Positions 1 through 7,796 of a stretch of DNA of 47,776 bases are shown here, in pieces. Where the stretch lies: the NCBI RefSeq assembly GCF_004348515.1, contig NZ_SMKH01000021.1, positions 1 through 47,776 on the forward strand, in the 5' to 3' direction. The position numbers and the translations under genes were made by a program. How positions within the stretch are numbered: position 1 is the first letter of the stretch; each line of letters starts with the position of its first letter. The notes beneath the pieces were generated by a model. The model worked only from the letters and a program-made list of their open reading frames with translations, searched no databases and was not told the DNA's origin. The stretch is from Actinomadura sp. KC345. GTDB lineage: Bacteria; Actinomycetota; Actinomycetes; Streptosporangiales; Streptosporangiaceae.

Positions 1-558
1 GGCGTCTCCGGTGGGCCGTAGAGGCGGGCGACGTCGGGTGAGTCGAGCCATTTGGAGTAGGTGGGCGACTTCGGCCAGCCGTCCGGTGAGTCCTGCCATT
101 CCTCCTGGCGGCCCCACGGCAGGACGTCGACCAGCGCGAACGTGTAGCTGAGCTGTTCGGTGCCGCGGCCGTTGGTGTGCCAGGTGCGGTACACCTTGTC
201 GCCGTCGCGGAGGAAGACGTTCACCGCGAAGCCCGCGCCGGGAGGCGCGTCCACGTCGGCGCCGAACGAGCTTTCCGACGACGAGTACCAGTCCATCTCG
301 TTGCCGACCTTGGCCCTGTAGGCCAGCGCCTCCTCGATGGGCCCGTTGGTGACGACGACGAAGCGGGCGTCGTAGTTGTCGAGGTGGTCCAGCCGGACGA
401 ACTGCGACGTGTACCCGGTACAGCCGCCGCACTGCCACTCCGCGCCGTCGGACCACATGTGGTTGTAGACGATCAGCTGGGAACGCCCGCCGAACACGTC
501 GACCAGCCGGACGGGACCGTCCGGGCCGATCAGCGTGTAGTCCGGAAGCTCGACCATC
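1..558. repeat. Direct repeat copy A (DUF899 duplication)
   Basis: Positions 1-558 are identical to 6017-6574 apart from position 523. The match reaches the window edge, so the true repeat may be longer. Both copies have the same orientation and bracket about 5.5 kb containing six genes. Confidence 0.95.
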
Positions 559-590
559 ATCGACGCTTTCGCCGCGGCGTACATCGACAT
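1..590 (-). pseudogene. Truncated second copy of a DUF899 thioredoxin-like gene (runs off the window)
   Basis: From 558 down to 1 the minus strand matches the intact DUF899 gene at 6013-6714, with one mismatch at 523 that changes Arg to Pro in the GRDGPVRL motif. Upstream of 558 identity stops abruptly. The N-terminal helical part of the family (about 48 residues before MVELPDYT) is missing and replaced by a short unrelated stretch beginning MSMYAAAK at 590. I see no ribosome-binding site before that ATG. The stop codon would lie just outside the window. DUF899 proteins are thioredoxin-fold proteins of unsettled function. I read this copy as a decayed partial duplicate, though a chimeric protein starting at 590 or at the ATGs near 560 cannot be excluded. 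Confidence 0.7.
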
Positions 591-755
591 GTAGGGCCGG
601 AGAGGAACGCTCCGGCAGACGGCTGGCTTGCGGCGGGCGCGATGGGCGGCGACGGCGGTTCGGCTGGCACAGGTGTTGGAGCGGAACCGGCGGCTGCGGT
701 TGCGGGACGGACAGGTTCTTCTGGAGGCTTGACCGGTCGGCCGAGGAGGAATGGC

Positions 756-1769
756 ATGCCCTATGACCCGAGGTACGCCGTCCCGTACACGCGCATTGCG
801 GGCGGCCACGGTTCGCTGACGGCCATGGCGTTCTCTCCGGACCCGGCCGGCGTGCTGGCCACGGCCGGACAGGACGGGGCCGTCCGGCTTTGGGAGGTCG
901 CCCGGCGCGCCCGGCAGCGCGCGGTGTTCGAACACGGACCGTCCGATGCGGTCCTGGCGATGGCCTTCTCCGCCGATGGCGGGCTGCTCGTCACGCTGGC
1001 AAGCGACGGGAGGGCCCGGGTGTGGGGCGCTCGGGCCGGCGATTGCCTTCGCGCCTGGGAGTGCCCGGACGACGACCTACGCGGCGAGGACGCGTCCCTC
1101 AACAAATGCGCCCTGGCGCTGTCGGATGACGGTGCGTTGCTGGCCACGGGGTACACCTACGACTTCGCGGTGAAGATCTGGGGGACGGCCACAGGCCGGC
1201 TTGTGCGGACGCTGGAACCCGACGTCCTCGGACTCGCGAAGCTCGCCTTCGTCCCCCGGCGGCCGTCGATGCTCGCCGTTCTCGACGAAGAACAGGGCAT
1301 CCGGATCTGGGAGGCGTCGGCCGGTTATCCCACGCGTCCCATCGGTCCACTGCCGGGCGGGCCGATGACCGACTCGATGCGGTTCTCCCGCGACGGGCGG
1401 CTGGTGGCCACGGCGGGCCACAATGTGGGAATCTGGGACGCCCGCACAGGCCACGGCCTGGTGGGAGGCGAGACCGACGATTGCGGCGGCACCAGTGCAG
1501 TGGCCTTCTCCCCGGACGGGAGCAAAGTGGTCACCTCGGGTTACTCGCATCCGATCGGGCACGTCTGGGACCTGTCCACGCTGATCCGGGACAACGACTT
1601 CCCCCGCGGCCCGGACGACCTGGACCGCATGCTCCCTGACAGCGCGTTGGTGACCACGTTGGACGGGGTCAACGATGACGTGGCCTTCTCCCCGGACGGC
1701 GGTCTCCTGGCCGCGATCGTGGGCGAGGACGTCGCGCTCTGGCACGTCGGCACCGACCCTCATCCTTGA
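756..1769 (+). CDS. WD40 repeat protein, single seven-bladed propeller
   Basis: The protein has 337 residues. It contains seven units of the form AFSPDG...LATxxxDGxxRLWD, the pattern of one complete beta-propeller; no NTPase, protease or kinase domain and no signal peptide are visible. Such propellers are protein-interaction platforms; the partner is unknown. The reading frame is open upstream to 177, but the start at 756 is chosen because GAGGAGG lies just before it and the upstream part is antisense to the DUF899 fragment. Its upstream region begins at the breakpoint of the duplication. A related WD40 architecture occurs fused to an nSTAND NTPase at 38185-41784. Function is not assignable beyond scaffold. 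Confidence 0.85.
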   Translation: MPYDPRYAVPYTRIAGGHGSLTAMAFSPDPAGVLATAGQDGAVRLWEVARRARQRAVFEHGPSDAVLAMAFSADGGLLVTLASDGRARVWGARAGDCLRAWECPDDDLRGEDASLNKCALALSDDGALLATGYTYDFAVKIWGTATGRLVRTLEPDVLGLAKLAFVPRRPSMLAVLDEEQGIRIWEASAGYPTRPIGPLPGGPMTDSMRFSRDGRLVATAGHNVGIWDARTGHGLVGGETDDCGGTSAVAFSPDGSKVVTSGYSHPIGHVWDLSTLIRDNDFPRGPDDLDRMLPDSALVTTLDGVNDDVAFSPDGGLLAAIVGEDVALWHVGTDPHP

Positions 1770-2086
1770 GCCGTCCGACCGGGCTCCTTCCGAGGAGAAG
1801 CATAAGCACGCGCGTCCGCTAAAAGAGGTCCGGTGTCACCGGCGGCTCCGGCCGCGGGGCAAATCTAGAAGACCCGACCGCCTCATGGCGGGGACGGGTG
1901 AGCCTGGTGGTGCAGAGACCCCGCCGCTTCGGCCGGACATCGAACACCTGCCGCCGCTCGAAGGCCGCCTGGGGACACGCCTGCAGGAGCACTGAAGGCA
2001 TTCTTAAGAAGTTTTCGATTGTGCTTAATGGAATGTCGGCCTAACGTACTGCCCATAGGCGATCACAGGAAGGTGAGGGCAGTTCA
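1770..2086. other. 317-bp intergenic region before the aminotransferase operon
   Basis: No convincing gene is seen. The left two thirds is ordinary GC-rich sequence with no clear hairpin. The right third (about 1999-2050) is unusually AT-rich for this genome and holds the promoter and imperfect inverted repeat listed separately. Confidence 0.6.
1999..2047 (+). promoter_or_regulatory. Candidate promoter and operator of the aminotransferase operon
   Basis: A -35-like TTGTGC (2019-2024) and -10-like TAACGT (2042-2047) are separated by 17 bp, giving a start site about 30 nt before the TTG start codon at 2087. Overlapping it is an imperfect inverted repeat, CATTCTTAAG (1999-2008) against CTTAATGGAATG (2024-2035), which could bind a regulator such as the LysR or MarR protein encoded downstream. 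This is inference from pattern only. Confidence 0.4.
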
Positions 2087-3070
2087 TTGAGCCTGCCGAA
2101 AGAAAACGGGACGCCTCCCGGAGCCGTCTTCGGTGAGCCGTATGAATGGGTTTTCGTCGACGGTGAATTCGTGTCGTCGGATGAGGCGCGGCTGAGCATT
2201 CTCTCGAACGTCGTCTCCTATGGAACCGGGACATTCGAAGGGATCCGGGCCACCTGGAATCCGGAGCGCGGCGAGCTCTTCCTGCTGGAGGCGGAGGCCC
2301 ACTACGAGCGGCTGGGACGGTCCGCCCGGATCCTGGGCCTGGAACTGGCGTACCGTCCCGCGGAAATGGTGGCCGTGACCTGCGAGCTGATGCGCCGGAA
2401 CCGGGTGCGGGCCAATACCTACATCCGTCCGCTCCTGCTCCTCGCCGGCGAGCAGCTGGCGGTCCGGATGCACGATTCGGGTACCCGGTTGTGCATACCG
2501 GCCACCCCGATGCCCGGCGACTACATGAGTCCGGACGGCGTCCGGTGCATGGTGAGCACGTGGCGGCGCGGTTCGGACGTGGCCGTCCCCAACCGGGCCA
2601 AGGTGATCGGCGGCTACGTCGGCCCGGCGCTGGCCAAGACGGAGGCGATCCGGCGGGGGTTCGACGAGGCCCTGCTGCTGACCGGCGACGGGTACGTGGC
2701 CGAAGCGACCACGGCGAACATCCTCGTGCGCTTCGGGGAAGAATGGGTCACGCCGCCGGCGACCGACGACATCCTTGAGGGGATCACCCGCGCGCAGGTG
2801 ATGGCGCTGCTAGCCCAGGATTTCGGCGCCTATGTGGCGCAGCGCCGGATCCACCGCTCCGAGCTGTACGCCTGCGATGAGGCGCTGCTGTGCGGGACGG
2901 CCGCCATCGTCGCCCCGGTCACGGAGGTGGACGGCCGCCGGGTGGGCGACGGCCGGCCGGGGACGACGACGCTGGACCTCCAGCGCGAACTGCGGCTGAT
3001 CGCCCGGGGCGGCGGCGGCCGGCATCACGCATGGACGACACCCGTCTACAGCGCGGAGGCCGTGGCATGA
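2087..3070 (+). CDS. Branched-chain-type (class IV) PLP aminotransferase
   Basis: The protein has 327 residues with the fold-type IV pattern of IlvE/D-amino acid transaminases. An N-terminal VDGEFV and SYGTGTFEGIR segment is followed by the Schiff-base lysine in NRAKVIGGY (Lys172) and the cofactor-binding glutamate in VAEATTANI (Glu206). It should transfer an amino group between an amino acid and a 2-oxo acid in the cytoplasm; the substrate cannot be told. The start is TTG at 2087 behind AGGAAGGTGAG. It is the first gene of an operon; its stop overlaps the cupin start as ATGA. It is not next to other ilv genes, so a specialised or catabolic role is at least as likely as leucine/valine synthesis. 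Confidence 0.85.
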   Translation: MSLPKENGTPPGAVFGEPYEWVFVDGEFVSSDEARLSILSNVVSYGTGTFEGIRATWNPERGELFLLEAEAHYERLGRSARILGLELAYRPAEMVAVTCELMRRNRVRANTYIRPLLLLAGEQLAVRMHDSGTRLCIPATPMPGDYMSPDGVRCMVSTWRRGSDVAVPNRAKVIGGYVGPALAKTEAIRRGFDEALLLTGDGYVAEATTANILVRFGEEWVTPPATDDILEGITRAQVMALLAQDFGAYVAQRRIHRSELYACDEALLCGTAAIVAPVTEVDGRRVGDGRPGTTTLDLQRELRLIARGGGGRHHAWTTPVYSAEAVA

Positions 3071-3468
3071 GCGAACCGAGAGAACCGGCCCCGGCCCCGG
3101 CGCTCAGCGACGTCGGATCGATCCGGCCGCTCCAGATCTGGCGGGACGTCACCGCACGGGTACTGCAGAGCGAACTGATCACCATGGCGGTCGTGGAGAT
3201 CCCGGCCGACGGCCTGGTGCCGGCGCATCAGCACGAGAACGAGCAGGTCGGGCTGTGCCTCGCTGGTTCGCTGACGTTCACCGTCGGGCAGGAGACGGGA
3301 GAGCTCGGCCCCGGTGGCATGTGGCGGATCCTCGCCGGTGTGCGGCACGAGGTGCGCGCCGGTGCCGGAGGGGCGGTGGTCGTCGAGGTGTTCTCCCCGG
3401 TGCGGGACGACTGGGCGGGGCTGGAGCACGCGCCCGAGACGCCCCCGCGCTGGCCCGGCGGATCATGA
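3067..3468 (+). CDS. Single-domain cupin protein
   Basis: The protein has 133 residues. The cupin metal-binding pattern is visible as HQHENE (His54, His56, Glu60) followed by the second-motif histidine His94 in GVRHEVRA. One conserved beta-barrel fills nearly the whole protein. Small cupins may be dioxygenases, isomerases or ligand-binding proteins, and nothing here decides which. Its ATG overlaps the aminotransferase stop and its stop overlaps the next start, so the three genes are translationally coupled and probably act on one small-molecule pathway. Confidence 0.8.
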   Translation: MSEPREPAPAPALSDVGSIRPLQIWRDVTARVLQSELITMAVVEIPADGLVPAHQHENEQVGLCLAGSLTFTVGQETGELGPGGMWRILAGVRHEVRAGAGGAVVVEVFSPVRDDWAGLEHAPETPPRWPGGS

Positions 3469-4412
3469 GGGCGCTGGCCGCCACGGGCGACGCCCGTCTG
3501 GTCGACGTGGTCCGGGTCCCCGAACCGGCGGCGGCACCCGGCGAGGTGCTGGTGGAGGTGCGGGCCGTCTCGGTCAACCGGGGCGAGTTGCACCGCCTGG
3601 CGACGGCCACCGCCGGGTGGCGGCCCGGCTGGGACCTCGCCGGCGTGGTCGCGGGCGCCGTGCCGCCGGTCCCCGCCAGGGGCGCCGACCGAATCGTCCC
3701 GGGCACGCGGGTGCTGGGAATGGTGGCCGGGGGTAGCTGGGCCGAACGCGTCGCGGTCCCGGTGGGCCAGCTCGCCGTCGTCCCGGACGATCTACCCCTC
3801 GAACGGGCGGCGGCGCTGCCGACCGCCGGGCTCACCGCGCTGCGAGCGCTGCGCGTTCCCGGTGACCTGGCAGGACGCACGGTCCTGGTGACGGGGGCGG
3901 CAGGAGGGGTCGGGCGGTTCGCCGTGCAATTGGCCCGGCGGTCCGGCGCGACCGTCACGGCCGTGGCCGGTCGGCCAGAACGCCGCCAGGGGCTCGCCGG
4001 GCTCGGCGCCACCGAGGTCGTCGTCGGGGTCGAGGCGCTGGAAGCCGTGTTCGACCTCGTCCTGGAATCCGTGGGCGGCGAATCCCTGCGGGAGGCGCTC
4101 CGGCTGGTCGCACCGCGCGGGACGGTGGTCTCCTTCGGCGATTCCTCGCGCGCGACAACGCGGTTGCGGGTGAGCGACTTCTACCCGAAGGAGGCGACCA
4201 TGCGCGGCTTCTACGTCCTGAACGACCTGGCCTCCGCGCGCACCGCGGACGATCTGGCGTGCCTGGTGCGGCTGGCCGCCACCGGCGAGCTGAAGATCGA
4301 CACCCCGGTCACGGCCGGTTGGGAGGACGTTCGGGCGACCCTCCGCGCCCTGCGGGAACGGCGGCTGGCGGGTAAAGCGGTGCTCCTCGTATCGGCGGCG
4401 GGCGAAGCGTGA
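3465..4412 (+). CDS. Zinc-independent MDR-family NAD(P)H oxidoreductase (quinone reductase-like)
   Basis: The protein has 315 residues with the medium-chain dehydrogenase/reductase layout: an N-terminal GroES-like domain (VEVRAVSVNRGEL) and a Rossmann domain with the nucleotide loop GAAGGVGRFAVQLA. The zinc-binding cysteines of alcohol dehydrogenases are absent, placing it among quinone or enoyl reductases of this superfamily. It is the last gene of the aminotransferase-cupin operon, overlapping by ATGA. The substrate is unknown; it may reduce an enone or quinone made or handled by the two upstream products. Confidence 0.82.
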   Translation: MRALAATGDARLVDVVRVPEPAAAPGEVLVEVRAVSVNRGELHRLATATAGWRPGWDLAGVVAGAVPPVPARGADRIVPGTRVLGMVAGGSWAERVAVPVGQLAVVPDDLPLERAAALPTAGLTALRALRVPGDLAGRTVLVTGAAGGVGRFAVQLARRSGATVTAVAGRPERRQGLAGLGATEVVVGVEALEAVFDLVLESVGGESLREALRLVAPRGTVVSFGDSSRATTRLRVSDFYPKEATMRGFYVLNDLASARTADDLACLVRLAATGELKIDTPVTAGWEDVRATLRALRERRLAGKAVLLVSAAGEA

Positions 4413-4485
4413 TGGAGAGGTCGCCCATGTGCCGACTCCGCTTCGCGGGCGAGCCGACCTCCGGGGGCGCCCCGATCCCGGTCTG

Positions 4486-4498
4486 TAGCCTTGCGTCA
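4486..4498 (+). promoter_or_regulatory. Leaderless-type -10 element of the LysR gene
   Basis: TAGCCT (4486-4491) fits the actinobacterial TAnnnT -10 element. It ends six bases before the ATG at 4498, and no ribosome-binding site precedes the ATG. Both facts suggest transcription starting at or near the A of the start codon, giving a leaderless mRNA. Confidence 0.5.
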
Positions 4499-5469
4499 TG
4501 CTCGACGTGACACGGCTCCACGTCCTTCGGGAGGTGGCTCGGCAGGGCTCTTTGACCCGCGCCGCGGAGACCCTGTCGTTCACCGTCTCCGCCGTTTCCC
4601 AGCAGATCACCGTCCTCGAAAGGGAGGCGGGCGTCCAGTTGCTCGTGCGGCATGCCCGGGGTGTGCGGCTGACCGAGGCGGGACGGGCGCTGGTGCGGCA
4701 CGCCGACGCGATCCACACCGAGCTGCGCGCGGCCGAGACCTCACTCGCCGCCATCGCCCAGGGCGTCGGCGGCCGGTTGCGGCTCGGATCCTTCACCACG
4801 GCGAACGCCACGCTGATGCCACGGGCGGTCAGCGCGTTCCAGCGGCGATTTCCCGATGTGGAGGTCGAGCTGACCGAGATCGACCGGGACGAGGCGATGG
4901 CCGCCCTCACCGTGTTCGAGCTGGATCTCGCCCTGGTCTACGAGTTTCCCGTCGTGCCGCTGGTGGTCCCGGCGGACGTGGAGCTAAGCCCGCTCCTGGT
5001 GGATCCGCTGCACGTCGCGCTTCCGCGCGACCACCCACTCGCGGACCGCGAGCGGCTCCGGCTCACCGACCTCTCCGAGGACAGCTGGATCCAGGGCGTC
5101 CATCACGGTTCGACGATCGACGTCCTTCCCCGCGCGGGCCGCGAGGCGGGTTTCGAACCCCGGATCGCGTTCCGTACCGACGACCAGATGACGGTGCGCG
5201 GGCTCGTCGCGGCGGGACTGGGGGTCGCCCTCGCCCCGTCGCTCACGCTCTCGGCGACCCCGTCCGGCCTGGTCATACGCCCGCTGAGCGAACCTTCCCT
5301 GACCCGGACGGTGGCTGCCGCGACGCCGGCCGGTGCGCACCGGCTGCCCTCCGCGTCGATCATGGTCGAGTACCTTCGCCGGATCGCCGCCGAACTCGGC
5401 CCCCCATGCCTGCCCGCGGCGACCTCGGACGCGCTGACGGCGGCAGGGCGACCGGCTGACCTGACATGA
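4498..5469 (+). CDS. LysR-family transcriptional regulator
   Basis: The protein has 323 residues. It has the N-terminal winged helix-turn-helix (LHVLREVARQGSLTRAAE, then VSAVSQQITVLERE) over residues 1-60 and a C-terminal substrate-binding domain of two alpha/beta lobes. LysR regulators bind a small effector and usually control neighbouring genes. The obvious candidate target is the aminotransferase-cupin-oxidoreductase operon just upstream. The gene follows that operon in the same direction after 85 bp and seems to have its own leaderless promoter. Its stop overlaps the start of the MarR gene, so the two regulators are co-translated. Confidence 0.88.
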   Translation: MLDVTRLHVLREVARQGSLTRAAETLSFTVSAVSQQITVLEREAGVQLLVRHARGVRLTEAGRALVRHADAIHTELRAAETSLAAIAQGVGGRLRLGSFTTANATLMPRAVSAFQRRFPDVEVELTEIDRDEAMAALTVFELDLALVYEFPVVPLVVPADVELSPLLVDPLHVALPRDHPLADRERLRLTDLSEDSWIQGVHHGSTIDVLPRAGREAGFEPRIAFRTDDQMTVRGLVAAGLGVALAPSLTLSATPSGLVIRPLSEPSLTRTVAAATPAGAHRLPSASIMVEYLRRIAAELGPPCLPAATSDALTAAGRPADLT

Positions 5470-5951
5470 TCGAAGAATCGTCGGATACGGTGATGCGCTC
5501 ACCGGACGGCGACATCGTCGCCGATGTACACACGCTGGGCCGGCTCTACCGGTATCTCCTGGAGGGCCTGCGGTTCAGCGGCGACGACACGACGTACTCC
5601 GTGACAGGAAGTCGCGTGTTCCACGAGTTGGGCCGACAGGAGATCACCGAAGTGGCGGCACTGCGCCACCGAACCGGTATGGACCCCGGCCACCTCAGCC
5701 GAGTACTGGCCCGCTTGGAGGAGGGCGGGCTGGTCACGCGGGACAGGTCTCCGCAGGACAGGCGCCACCAGACGGTCCGGCTGACCGCACGCGGGCGCGC
5801 GGCCTCAGAGGCGATCGGCACCCGCGCAGGGGAGGCGATGCGCGACCGCCTGACCGCACTCCCGGGCGCCGACCGCCAGCGGCTCATCGACGTGCTGACC
5901 TCGATCCTCGATGCCCTGCACGCCACCCAGGACGGGTCGCACATCCCCTGA
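5466..5951 (+). CDS. MarR-family transcriptional regulator
   Basis: The protein has 161 residues. The winged helix-turn-helix is recognisable in ITEVAALRHRTGMDPGHLSR and the wing in LVTRDRSPQDRRHQTVRLT, flanked by the helical dimerisation regions usual for the family. MarR proteins typically repress genes for detoxification or aromatic metabolism until a ligand binds. The ATG at 5466 overlaps the LysR stop (ATGA), which is an unusual pairing of two ligand-responsive regulators in one transcript. Its targets are unknown. Confidence 0.85.
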   Translation: MIEESSDTVMRSPDGDIVADVHTLGRLYRYLLEGLRFSGDDTTYSVTGSRVFHELGRQEITEVAALRHRTGMDPGHLSRVLARLEEGGLVTRDRSPQDRRHQTVRLTARGRAASEAIGTRAGEAMRDRLTALPGADRQRLIDVLTSILDALHATQDGSHIP

Positions 5952-6012
5952 CGCGCAAGCGCCGCATGACCAGAGAGGCCCGCCGAAGACGGTCCCTCAG
6001 CCCTTTGTCACA

Positions 6013-6714
6013 CTAGGGCGTCTCCGGTGGGCCGTAGAGGCGGGCGACGTCGGGTGAGTCGAGCCATTTGGAGTAGGTGGGCGACTTCGGCCAGCCGTCC
6101 GGTGAGTCCTGCCATTCCTCCTGGCGGCCCCACGGCAGGACGTCGACCAGCGCGAACGTGTAGCTGAGCTGTTCGGTGCCGCGGCCGTTGGTGTGCCAGG
6201 TGCGGTACACCTTGTCGCCGTCGCGGAGGAAGACGTTCACCGCGAAGCCCGCGCCGGGAGGCGCGTCCACGTCGGCGCCGAACGAGCTTTCCGACGACGA
6301 GTACCAGTCCATCTCGTTGCCGACCTTGGCCCTGTAGGCCAGCGCCTCCTCGATGGGCCCGTTGGTGACGACGACGAAGCGGGCGTCGTAGTTGTCGAGG
6401 TGGTCCAGCCGGACGAACTGCGACGTGTACCCGGTACAGCCGCCGCACTGCCACTCCGCGCCGTCGGACCACATGTGGTTGTAGACGATCAGCTGGGAAC
6501 GCCCGCCGAACACGTCGACCAGCCGGACGGGACCGTCCCGGCCGATCAGCGTGTAGTCCGGAAGCTCGACCATCGGCAGCCTGCGGCGTTGCGCGGCGAT
6601 GGCGTCGAGCTCACGGGTGGCGGCCTTCTCCCGCACACGCAGCTCGTCAAGCGCGGCCTGCCACGTCTGCCGGTCGACGACCGGAGGCAGGGCCCCGGCG
6701 CTCTTCTCGGTCAC
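6013..6714 (-). CDS. DUF899 thioredoxin-like protein (intact copy)
   Basis: The protein has 233 residues if started at the GTG at 6714, which is preceded by GGGAGGAATC; a TTG four codons upstream is less likely. An N-terminal helical segment (about residues 10-45) leads into a thioredoxin-like domain containing the family's QCGGCTGYT and a C-terminal DVLPWGRQEEWQDSP. DUF899 proteins are widespread in actinobacteria and proteobacteria, are often annotated as thioredoxin-family, and lack a proven role. The last 186 codons are duplicated almost perfectly at the left edge of the window. It is convergent with the MarR gene. Confidence 0.85.
   Translation of the reverse strand: MTEKSAGALPPVVDRQTWQAALDELRVREKAATRELDAIAAQRRRLPMVELPDYTLIGRDGPVRLVDVFGGRSQLIVYNHMWSDGAEWQCGGCTGYTSQFVRLDHLDNYDARFVVVTNGPIEEALAYRAKVGNEMDWYSSSESSFGADVDAPPGAGFAVNVFLRDGDKVYRTWHTNGRGTEQLSYTFALVDVLPWGRQEEWQDSPDGWPKSPTYSKWLDSPDVARLYGPPETP
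6017..6574. repeat. Direct repeat copy B (DUF899 duplication)
   Basis: This is the intact-gene copy of the 558-bp direct repeat, identical to 1-558 except at 6539 (C here, G in copy A). It lies inside the DUF899 coding sequence and stops at the codon where the N-terminal helical region begins. Confidence 0.95.
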
Positions 6715-6878
6715 GATTCCTCCCAAGCTCGGATGGGTTCCTCGATATGCGGACCAGCGACGACCGCAGAACTCATCGCCCCTCGTTCACGGGACAGCTC
6801 CGGACGGCGCCGGACGCGTGATGCGGCTCGCCGAGGGTCCCTCTACGCTGTCCGGGAACCAGACGACGGGAGCAAAGC

Positions 6879-7091
6879 ATGGGTAAGCACGAGAATCCGG
6901 ACACCGATCACATGGCCGAGTTCCGCTCGCTCGATACCGACGGCTCCGGCTACCTCAGCCGGGACGAGCTCATCGCCGCCTTCGCCGCCGCCGGCGATCC
7001 CCGCTCCATCGAGGAGATCGACGCCTACATCGCGAGAGCCGACAAGAACGCCGACGGCGAGATCTCCTACAAGGAGTTCCTCACCGACTGA
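6879..7091 (+). CDS. Small EF-hand calcium-binding protein
   Basis: The protein has 70 residues with two canonical 12-residue EF-hand loops, DTDGSGYLSRDE (residues 19-30) and DKNADGEISYKE (55-66). Each has oxygen ligands at loop positions 1, 3, 5 and a glutamate at 12. No signal peptide or membrane segment is seen, so it is probably a cytoplasmic calcium sensor or buffer. Paired EF-hand miniproteins are common in actinomycetes. The ATG at 6879 follows ACGGGAGC; a second in-frame ATG at residue 12 is possible. A TACGCT -10-like element lies at 6844-6849. Confidence 0.88.
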   Translation: MGKHENPDTDHMAEFRSLDTDGSGYLSRDELIAAFAAAGDPRSIEEIDAYIARADKNADGEISYKEFLTD

Positions 7092-7138
7092 TCCCGCGGT
7101 GGACCGGCATGGTCTCCGGCTTTCGCGCAGGACGGGTT

Positions 7139-7711
7139 CTACCGGCCGGACGAGCCGGTGCTCGCGTCCGCGTAGCGCAGCAGGACCGCGCCTGAGACGA
7201 ACGGCCGCGTCTCCAGCAGTTCCAGCCTTGTGCCGGCGGACTCGAACAGCCGGGCTCCGTGCCCGACGACCAGCGGAAAGACGAACAGGCGGTACTCGTC
7301 GACCAGCCCCGCCGCGATCAGCTCGTGCACGAGCCGGATGCTGCCGGTCGCGACGATGTCGCGGCCCGGTGCCTCCTTCAACGCCCGTACTTCCTCGATC
7401 ACCGGACCGCGCAGCACGGTGGAGTTCTCCCAGCCGGGGTCGTCCATCGTGCCGGAGACGACGTACTTGTCCACCGCGTTGAGGTAGTCGGACACTCCGG
7501 TGGGGTCGTCCTTCTGCTCAGGCCAGAAGGAACGGAACGCCTCGAAGGTGTTGCGGCCGACGAGCAGCGCGTCGGCTGCCTCCTGGTGTTCGTTGGTCGC
7601 CGCCGCCATGTCGGACTGGTCGATGTCCTTGTCCAACGGGTCGAACCAGTCCCCCGACATGTCGATCACGCCGTCGAGGGTGATGTTCTCGGTGACGACG
7701 AGCTTGCGCAT
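7139..7711 (-). CDS. Dihydrofolate reductase-like (RibD C-terminal family) protein
   Basis: The protein has 190 residues with the start MRKLVVTENITLDG, the nucleotide-binding segment LVGRNTFEAF, and the motif VATGSIRLVHELIAAGLVDEYRLFVFP typical of the RibD C-terminal/YyaP family. These are NADPH-dependent reductases related to DHFR, mostly of unknown substrate. The ATG at 7711 is preceded by GGGAGGCATCGC, which supports it over upstream in-frame starts. It is transcribed alone or with the ABC pair upstream on the same strand. Confidence 0.85.
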   Translation of the reverse strand: MRKLVVTENITLDGVIDMSGDWFDPLDKDIDQSDMAAATNEHQEAADALLVGRNTFEAFRSFWPEQKDDPTGVSDYLNAVDKYVVSGTMDDPGWENSTVLRGPVIEEVRALKEAPGRDIVATGSIRLVHELIAAGLVDEYRLFVFPLVVGHGARLFESAGTRLELLETRPFVSGAVLLRYADASTGSSGR

Positions 7712-7796
7712 GCGATGCCTCCCAGTTGTCGCGTCGCCATGGAGACCGGCCTCGGGCCTCGGACTCATCGCCGCTCGGCTCAGGGGCGTCACGCGG

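Noticed and set aside
177-755. Upstream extension of the WD40 reading frame
   Set aside because: It is antisense to the DUF899 fragment, and a strong ribosome-binding site precedes the ATG at 756. The same false N-terminus reappears opposite the intact copy at 6193.
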